Shown: in pieces, positions 1 to 4,856 of the stretch
Position numbering within the stretch: position 1 is the first letter of the stretch
Layout: each line of letters opens with the position of its first letter
From: Sphingomonadaceae bacterium
Lineage (GTDB): Bacteria > Pseudomonadota > Alphaproteobacteria > Sphingomonadales > Sphingomonadaceae
Direction of reading: 5' to 3'
DNA length: 6,159 bases
Assembly: GCA_947451875.1 (NCBI GenBank)
Contig: CANGBE010000095.1
Location: 1 to 6,159, forward strand
Program-made: the position numbers and the translations under genes
Notes under the pieces: model-generated
Databases searched by the model: none
Told to the model about the DNA's origin: nothing
What the model saw: the letters and a program-made list of their open reading frames with translations, nothing else

Positions 1-133
1 CCTGCGTCAGCGTCTGGCCGGAAAGACAGCAGAACTAGAACTGGAACGCACGATTGAACGCGTCCGCAGTTGCGGTGTGCTGCAGGATTCCCGCAAGTCC
101 GAGGCGAGCAAAGAGATGCTGGCAAACAAATAA
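1..133 (+). CDS. 3' end of an unidentified gene (partial)
   Basis: The frame starting at base 2 is open from the left edge to a TAA at 131-133 and encodes the last 43 residues of a protein whose start lies outside the window. The peptide is rich in charged residues (Arg, Lys, Glu), contains one Cys, is probably mostly helical, and ends in ANK. I recognise no domain or motif and assign no function. Support for a real gene end is contextual: the stop codon is followed 11 bases later by a strong hairpin terminator, and the next gene runs toward it from the other side. The fragment is too short to judge codon use firmly. It could also be chance open frame, but the terminator makes a gene end here the better reading. 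Confidence 0.5.
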   Translation, partial: LRQRLAGKTAELELERTIERVRSCGVLQDSRKSEASKEMLANK

Positions 134-144
134 GCGGGCAAACA

Positions 145-176
145 AAAAGGGCGGAGCCTCGCGGATCCGCCCTTTT
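145..176. terminator. Bidirectional intrinsic terminator between convergent genes
   Basis: An 11-base perfect inverted repeat, AAAAGGGCGGA at 145-155 and TCCGCCCTTTT at 166-176, encloses a 10-base loop. The plus-strand transcript ends in a U-rich run (173-180, TTTTGTTT). The minus-strand transcript also ends in a U-rich run, since the plus strand reads AACAAAAA at 141-148. It sits 11 bases after the stop of the left-edge gene and 21 bases beyond the stop of the cytochrome gene, the right place to end both transcripts. Confidence 0.85.
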
Positions 177-197
177 GTTTCGCCTTGTCGGAAGTAC

Positions 198-815
198 TTA
201 CTTCTTGGAAGCCTCAGGAGCGGCCGGAGCGGCCGCTGCAGGTTCGCCAGCCTTGGCGTCCGCCGCAGGAGCCGCTGCCGGAACAGCTGGCAACGGCAGG
301 TTTGAACCCATCGTGTTCAGATAGGCAATCACGTTGGCGCGCTCAGCGCCATCCGAAAGCCCGGCAAAAGTCATCTTCGTGCCGGCAGCCATCGCCTTGG
401 GGCTCTTGAGCCAGTGATCGAGCGTCGTCCAATCCCACTTGCCGCCAACATTCTTCAGGTCATCCGAGAAAGCGAAACCGCCGCGGCCAGCCGCAACTGC
501 TTCACCAACTACACCAAACAGGTTCGGGCCAATGCCATTGGCTCCGCCCTGAGTGTCAGTATGGCAAGACTTGCACTTGGCAAATGTCGCAGCACCTTTG
601 GCAGGGTCAGCCTTCGCGAGGCGCGCCTCAATCGGCTCTTCAGCTGCAGCAGCGCCACCGCCTTCACGAACGACGCCAGCGATCTCGAATCCGGCGTGTT
701 CCGGCTTCTTGACGTTGGTGGCTTCGAAAAAGCGTGTCGAAATGCTGGTCAGCCCCAGCGCAACGATGCCGCAAGCAAGCACCCAACCGGCGGTAGTATT
801 GAAACGATCGTCCAT
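198..815 (-). CDS. Membrane-anchored class I cytochrome c
   Basis: This encodes a 205-residue c-type cytochrome, probably an electron carrier in the respiratory chain that faces the periplasm while fixed to the inner membrane. Residues about 9-30 form a hydrophobic segment with no clear signal peptidase site, so it likely stays as an anchor. An Ala/Gly/Glu-rich linker (about 50-65) leads to the heme domain (about 70-170). The heme-binding CKSCH is at 81-85 (Cys81, Cys84, His85 as axial ligand), a GPNLFGVVG segment at 96-104, and Met148 in GTKMTF is the likely second axial ligand. Residues about 175-205 form an Ala/Pro-rich low-complexity tail ending in Lys-Lys. The architecture resembles CycM/cytochrome c552-type anchored carriers that link complex III to terminal oxidases; that partner assignment is inference. 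The gene is divergent from pheA. The ATG at 815 is preceded only by a weak GGGG, but it places the anchor correctly at the N terminus. Confidence 0.9.
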   Translation of the reverse strand: MDDRFNTTAGWVLACGIVALGLTSISTRFFEATNVKKPEHAGFEIAGVVREGGGAAAAEEPIEARLAKADPAKGAATFAKCKSCHTDTQGGANGIGPNLFGVVGEAVAAGRGGFAFSDDLKNVGGKWDWTTLDHWLKSPKAMAAGTKMTFAGLSDGAERANVIAYLNTMGSNLPLPAVPAAAPAADAKAGEPAAAAPAAPEASKK

Positions 816-940
816 CGAAAAATGCCCCGAGATTATCGTAAATGGCCTATGCGGCGCGCTCTAGTCAGCCACTTGCCTAAGTGCAAGGGGCATTGCAGCC
901 CCATTGCGGTATTCTTTGAACGCTTCTAAGCGCGCCCGCG
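816..940. promoter_or_regulatory. Divergent promoter region, cytochrome c / pheA
   Basis: These 125 bases separate two genes transcribed away from each other, so promoters for both should lie here. Candidate -10 elements are GATAAT on the minus strand (plus-strand 832-837), ten or so bases from the expected cytochrome transcript start, and TATTCT on the plus strand at 910-915. Neither has a convincing -35 box at the usual distance. Two small inverted repeats (872-876 with 883-887, and 887-891 with 898-902) and a direct repeat CATTGC (891-896, 902-907) lie in the middle. No Phe-rich leader peptide is present, so there is no sign of classical attenuation of pheA. Confidence 0.5.
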
Positions 941-1834
941 ATGCACAGCTTTCCCCAGCCCGCCCTCGCGCTTGTCGCAGAGATGACCAAAGCCGCGCTT
1001 GCCGATCCGGCCCGTGTCGTGGCTTTTCAGGGCGCGCCCGGCTGCAATGGCCACCGCGCGGCGCTGGAATTCGATGCCACTTGCCTGCCTCTGCCGTGCT
1101 TTTCATTCGAAGATGCGCTGGATGCGGTGAAAGAAGGCAAGGCCGCTCGGGCGATTATTCCGATCGAGAACTCCCAGCACGGGCGGGTTGCGGACATTCA
1201 CTTCCTGCTGCCGGAAAGTGGGCTCTACATCATAGGAGAGCATTTCCTGCGCATCACCCATGCACTGATGGGGCTTACCGACGGGCCATTCGCCGCAGCT
1301 TACAGCCACCCGCAAGCGCTTGGTCAGTCGCGCCATTTCCTGCGCGAGCGGGGTATTGTGCCGATGGCCTATGCAGATACCGCCGGTGCGGCGGCTTTCG
1401 TCAAGGAACAAGGCGATCCGGCAGCCTGCGCAATCGCACCGCGAATCGCTGCCGAGCTCTATGGCCTGAAGATAATCGACGAAGCGGTCGAGGATTCGCA
1501 TGATAACACCACGCGATTCGTTGTTCTCGCTAACAAGCCTGCTGATAGTGAATCGATCAAGGATCACCCGGCGATGACCACGCTGGTTTTCGAAGTCCGC
1601 AACGTGCCCGCGGCGCTCTACAAAGCGATGGGCGGCTTTGCGACCAATGGCGTCAACATGACCAAGCTAGAGAGCTATCAGAAGGGCGCCAGCTTTTCCG
1701 CAACGATGTTCTACGCCGATATCGTCGGCGCGCCCGGGCAGGCCAATGTCGATCTCGCACTGGAAGAATTGGCTTTCCACTGCAAGGACATGCGCGTTTT
1801 AGGCACATACCCGATGGCACGGCAGCGGGGTTAA
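941..1834 (+). CDS. pheA: Prephenate dehydratase
   Basis: This monofunctional enzyme (297 residues) converts prephenate to phenylpyruvate with loss of water and CO2, the committed cytosolic step to phenylalanine. The catalytic domain covers about residues 27-196: VAFQGAPG near its start, PIENSQHGRVADIH at 74-87, SHPQALGQ at 122-129, DTAGAA at 146-151, and the catalytic TRF at 191-193 within DNTTRF. A C-terminal ACT domain (about 212-290) carries NVPAAL and KLESY (ESY at 244-246), in the place where other family members have the Phe-binding GAL and ESRP motifs, so feedback inhibition by phenylalanine is expected. There is no chorismate mutase domain, and length is normal for the single-function form. 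Position 37 is Gly where a Ser or Thr is usual. The ATG at 941 gives the N-terminal extension I recall from sphingomonad homologs, but lacks a clear ribosome binding site; Met15 (983) is a possible alternative. The gene may be co-transcribed with the cluster 45 bases downstream. Confidence 0.95.
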   Translation: MHSFPQPALALVAEMTKAALADPARVVAFQGAPGCNGHRAALEFDATCLPLPCFSFEDALDAVKEGKAARAIIPIENSQHGRVADIHFLLPESGLYIIGEHFLRITHALMGLTDGPFAAAYSHPQALGQSRHFLRERGIVPMAYADTAGAAAFVKEQGDPAACAIAPRIAAELYGLKIIDEAVEDSHDNTTRFVVLANKPADSESIKDHPAMTTLVFEVRNVPAALYKAMGGFATNGVNMTKLESYQKGASFSATMFYADIVGAPGQANVDLALEELAFHCKDMRVLGTYPMARQRG

Positions 1835-1879
1835 CCACGCGCGCTTGCGCTCACCCTGACACCATGCCACCTAGGCAGT

Positions 1880-2539
1880 GTGATCGGGGAGCAACCAGCC
1901 GCAACAGCCAGTGAGGCAGCCGACGCAGGCTCTGTCTGGCGCGCGGTGCGCGGCGATGACACGATCCAGTTCGCCCCCACAACATTCAAGCCCAAACCGC
2001 CACCAGAAACGCCGGAATGGCTCAAGGCTTTTGGCAAGTTCCTGAAAAGCCTCTTCGAGCCCGTTGGCGAGGCGATGGGTATATCATGGCCAGTGCTGAG
2101 CAAAGTGCTGATCGGGGTGGGCGTGATCTGCTTATTATTGCTGGCTTGGCGCATGGCCGCGCCCTGGCTCGAACGGAACCAGCGAAAGGCTGATGATGAT
2201 CTGCCCGAATGGGTACCCGACAAAGGCGCAGCGCTCGCTCTGCCGGAAGATGCCGACAGATTGGCAGCAGCAGGCAAGTTTGACGAGGCGACTCACCTTT
2301 TGTTGACCCGATCGGTTGGCCAGATCGCGGCGGTGCGGCCTGCTTGGCTGAACCCGGCGAGTACGGCACGAGAGATTGCCCTGAACACCGGACTGCCGGA
2401 AAAGGCACGCAATGCCTTCGCGGCTATCGCCCAGCAGGTCGAGCGCAGCCTGTTTGCGCTGATCCCGCTGCAGGCCGAAGACTGGCAGGCCGCCCGCGCC
2501 GCCTATTCCGACTTCGCGCTGTCCGAGATTCGCGGATGA
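1880..2539 (+). CDS. DUF4129 domain membrane protein
   Basis: This encodes a 219-residue single-pass membrane protein of unknown function. The N-terminal part (about 1-68) is Pro- and Lys-containing, with an IQFAP segment at 29-33 followed by a proline run. One strong transmembrane helix spans about 69-92, followed by Arg/Lys residues that suggest the C terminus is cytoplasmic. Residues about 125-212 match the DUF4129 pattern: DADRLAAAGKFDEATHLLL-type helices, STARE at 161-165, and a final DWQAARAAYSDFAL helix. DUF4129 occurs in MoxR/DUF58 clusters and at the C terminus of some membrane transglutaminases; no transglutaminase domain is present here. The start is the least certain part: GTG at 1880 has little ribosome binding sequence (AGG at 1873-1875 is too close), and GTG at 1946 is an alternative that would shorten the protein by 22 residues. 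Its stop overlaps the start of the next gene (ATGA), indicating translational coupling. Confidence 0.85.
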   Translation: MIGEQPAATASEAADAGSVWRAVRGDDTIQFAPTTFKPKPPPETPEWLKAFGKFLKSLFEPVGEAMGISWPVLSKVLIGVGVICLLLLAWRMAAPWLERNQRKADDDLPEWVPDKGAALALPEDADRLAAAGKFDEATHLLLTRSVGQIAAVRPAWLNPASTAREIALNTGLPEKARNAFAAIAQQVERSLFALIPLQAEDWQAARAAYSDFALSEIRG

Positions 2540-3882
2540 GCAGCGCAGCATCACCCCCCATCGCGGCTGGCGCAAACCCGTTCAACCCCAAGGTCGTGTT
2601 GGGCATGGTGGTGTTTGGCTTTGCCGTCTTTATCGCGCTGCTGTGGATGATCGGCGCAGGGATGACTGACCGTTCCGCCAACAATGGTGAGGCCCATGTC
2701 GGGTCAAAAGGTCTGACCGGCTATGCAGCGCTGGCAGGTATTCTGGAAAAGCAGGGCAATGTCGTCCGCCGCGTCCGCGCCATACCATTGCTGAAAGATC
2801 CGGGCCTACTGGTGCTTACCCCGCCGCTCTATACCGAGGGCAAGGAGATCGCCAAAATCATCGCGGATCGCCGCTACATCGGCCCGACTATGCTGGTGCT
2901 ACCCAAATGGGAGAGCTATCTGGCGAACGCGATGCAGGCCGAATCCAAGGACGGCTGGGTTCTGATCAACGGGATGCACATGCCCGAATGGCTCAAGGAT
3001 CTGGGCACTTACAAAATTGAAACAAAGCAGATCGGCGATGAAAAGGACAAACGCCGCATCGCTTGGGATGGACTTGGCCACACCGGCTTTCTGCCCGATC
3101 CACGCGAACAGGTGGTGGTCAGCGATTTCATCGGCCCGCTCGTCAAGGATAGCGAAGGTAATGTGCTTGCCGGATACTGGAACGATTACGGGGTCTACCC
3201 AAAGCTCGCCGAGAAAGCCGGCTGGTCAGTCACCGAAGCCGGTAAGGATGAGAATGGCGAGGCCATTGAGCCAGATAAGGGCCTGTTCCCGCTGATCATC
3301 GTCGCCGAACCCGATTTGCTCGACAACTGGGGCACCTCCGACGAAGGCAGAACCCGCGTCGCGGTCGATCTGATGCGTCTTGCGGCAGGTCAGGACCATG
3401 GGGCTATCAATTTCGACCTGACGCTCAACGGCTTCAAACGATCCGCCAATCTGCTGACGCTGGCTTTCAAGCCGCCCTTCCTCGCCGCAACGCTATGCCT
3501 GCTGATCGCCGCGCTGGTAGCGGGCTGGCGGGCCTTCCTGCGTTTCGGCCCAGCACTGGCAGAGGAGCGCGCGATTGCTTTTGGCAAGACCGCGCTGGTC
3601 GCCAATTCGGCCGGGCTGGTGCGCCGCTCTGGCCGCCTGCATCTGCTCGGCGCGCCCTATGCGGCGCTGCTGCGAGAGCGGCTGGCGCACAGACTGGCCC
3701 TGCCACGCGGCACCGATCCCGCCCTCACTGAAGCCGCGATTGACCGCGCGCAAGCAGCGCGTGATCCGCAGACCAAACCCTTTTCCCGCGTTGCCGCAGA
3801 CCTGCGCGCAGCCCGCAAAGCCACAGACCTATTGCGCGCCGGACAGGCGCTGAAAGAGATCGAAAGGATGCTGACCCGATGA
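2536..3882 (+). CDS. DUF4350 domain two-pass membrane protein
   Basis: This encodes a 448-residue protein of unknown function. A transmembrane helix at about 20-41 and another at about 313-332 bracket a soluble domain of some 270 residues. That domain begins with the DUF4350 signature GSKGLTGYAALAGILEKQG at 56-74 (family pattern: Gly-Ser-Gly-Leu, then a leucine-rich helix and Gly before a basic patch), followed by a beta-strand LLVLTPP at 91-97. After the second helix, a charged Arg-rich, mostly helical tail of about 115 residues (333-448) is expected in the cytoplasm, which puts the DUF4350 domain outside. The frame is open upstream to 2344, but the ATG at 2536 is preferred: it overlaps the previous stop as ATGA and puts the first helix 20 residues from the N terminus. 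The stop overlaps the MoxR start in the same way. Such genes typically accompany MoxR and DUF58. The N-in, C-in topology is inferred from charge distribution only. Confidence 0.85.
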   Translation: MSSAASPPIAAGANPFNPKVVLGMVVFGFAVFIALLWMIGAGMTDRSANNGEAHVGSKGLTGYAALAGILEKQGNVVRRVRAIPLLKDPGLLVLTPPLYTEGKEIAKIIADRRYIGPTMLVLPKWESYLANAMQAESKDGWVLINGMHMPEWLKDLGTYKIETKQIGDEKDKRRIAWDGLGHTGFLPDPREQVVVSDFIGPLVKDSEGNVLAGYWNDYGVYPKLAEKAGWSVTEAGKDENGEAIEPDKGLFPLIIVAEPDLLDNWGTSDEGRTRVAVDLMRLAAGQDHGAINFDLTLNGFKRSANLLTLAFKPPFLAATLCLLIAALVAGWRAFLRFGPALAEERAIAFGKTALVANSAGLVRRSGRLHLLGAPYAALLRERLAHRLALPRGTDPALTEAAIDRAQAARDPQTKPFSRVAADLRAARKATDLLRAGQALKEIERMLTR

Positions 3883-4853
3883 GCGAAACTCCCATCATGC
3901 CGCTCGAAGAAGTGCGAGGCCTCGCCGCTGCCATCCGCGCCGAAGTGGGCAAGGCCGTCGTCGGTCAGACGGCGACCATTGACGCCCTGCTGATTGCTCT
4001 GATGGCGCAGGGCCATGTCCTGCTAGAAGGCCCGCCGGGGACCGCCAAGACCTTCCTCGCGCAGTGCTTTTCAGCGGCGCTGGGGATCGATTATGGCCGC
4101 ATCCAGTTCACCCCCGATCTGATGCCGGGTGACATCCTTGGCTCCAACCTGTTCAATTTCCAGACCAGCCAGTTCACCCTCACCCGAGGGCCGATCTTCT
4201 GCGATCTGCTGCTCGCCGACGAAATCAACCGCACCCCGCCCAAAACGCAGGCCGCGCTGCTTGAGGCGATGCAGGAACGCCGCGTAACGCTGGATGGCGA
4301 AAGCTACCCGCTGCCCGCGCACTTCATGGTGGTGGCAACGCAAAATCCGATCGAAAGCCAAGGCGTCTATCCCCTGCCCGAGGCGCAGCTCGATCGCTTC
4401 CTGTTCAAGCTGCTGATCCCCTACCCCAGCCTTGAGGAAGAGGCGCGGATCGTCGCGCGGTTTGGCGAGCATGCGGGGCCCGCCCTCGCCGCCGATTTCG
4501 GCATTGGCGCGGTGACCAGCGCCGCGCAGCTCAAAGCCGCCGCACAGGCCGTGAAGGGCATCAAGCTCGCCGATTCGATCATCGATTATGTCGTGCGACT
4601 CGTGCGGGCGACACGCGATTCTGCCGATCTCTCCGCCGGTGCAAGTCCTCGCGCTGCTGTCCTCCTCGCCAATGCCGCGCGGGCCCGGGCGGCGCTCGAT
4701 GGCCGCGACTATGTGCTGCCGGATGATGTTAAAGCGCTCGCCACGCAGGTGCTGCGACATCGCTTGCTGCTGTCTCCTGCTGCCGAGATCGAGGGCAAAC
4801 AGGTTGAAGCATTGGTCGCCACGCTGGTCGAACAGACCGAGGCTCCGCGCTAA
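3879..4853 (+). CDS. MoxR family AAA+ ATPase
   Basis: This encodes a 324-residue cytosolic AAA+ ATPase with all the expected nucleotide-handling motifs, so it should be active. Walker A is GPPGTAKT at 51-58, Walker B is LLLADEINR at 110-118 (Asp114, Glu115), sensor 1 lies in VVATQNP (Asn156), PEAQLDRF at 167-174 contains the arginine-finger region, and sensor 2 is Arg258 in GASPRA. The small lid domain occupies about 225-320. GKAVVGQ at 24-30 is the usual MoxR entry motif. Family members are believed to form hexamers and act as chaperones with vWA-domain partners in maturing or assembling other proteins; the partner here is probably the DUF58 protein encoded 3 bases downstream. The ATG at 3879 overlaps the previous stop, with AAGG at 3864-3867 as ribosome binding site inside the upstream gene. 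Length is typical. The specific substrate cannot be read from the sequence, and I give no gene symbol because moxR is used loosely. Confidence 0.95.
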   Translation: MSETPIMPLEEVRGLAAAIRAEVGKAVVGQTATIDALLIALMAQGHVLLEGPPGTAKTFLAQCFSAALGIDYGRIQFTPDLMPGDILGSNLFNFQTSQFTLTRGPIFCDLLLADEINRTPPKTQAALLEAMQERRVTLDGESYPLPAHFMVVATQNPIESQGVYPLPEAQLDRFLFKLLIPYPSLEEEARIVARFGEHAGPALAADFGIGAVTSAAQLKAAAQAVKGIKLADSIIDYVVRLVRATRDSADLSAGASPRAAVLLANAARARAALDGRDYVLPDDVKALATQVLRHRLLLSPAAEIEGKQVEALVATLVEQTEAPR

Positions 4854-4856
4854 GCA

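Noticed and set aside
842..880. Short 12-codon ORF upstream of pheA as a possible attenuation leader peptide
   Set aside because: It has no Phe codons and no terminator/antiterminator pair follows it, so it does not fit a phenylalanine leader.
887..902. GGGGC/GCCCC hairpin as a terminator upstream of pheA
   Set aside because: The stem is only 5 bases and no T run follows, so it does not fit an intrinsic terminator.
414..929. 171-codon plus-strand frame opposite the cytochrome gene
   Set aside because: The minus strand encodes a clear heme-binding cytochrome over the same bases; the plus-strand product shows no domain.
904..1503. 199-codon plus-strand frame overlapping pheA
   Set aside because: It is Arg-rich shadow sequence of pheA in another frame; the pheA frame carries all catalytic motifs.
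2344..2535. In-frame upstream extension of the DUF4350 gene
   Set aside because: It overlaps the well-supported DUF4129 domain in another frame, its translation is Arg/Gly/Pro-rich shadow sequence, and the ATG at 2536 makes a typical ATGA overlap.
4071..4760. 229-codon open frame on the minus strand opposite MoxR
   Set aside because: It lies wholly inside a gene with all MoxR motifs, shows no recognisable domain, and long antisense frames are common in GC-rich coding DNA.
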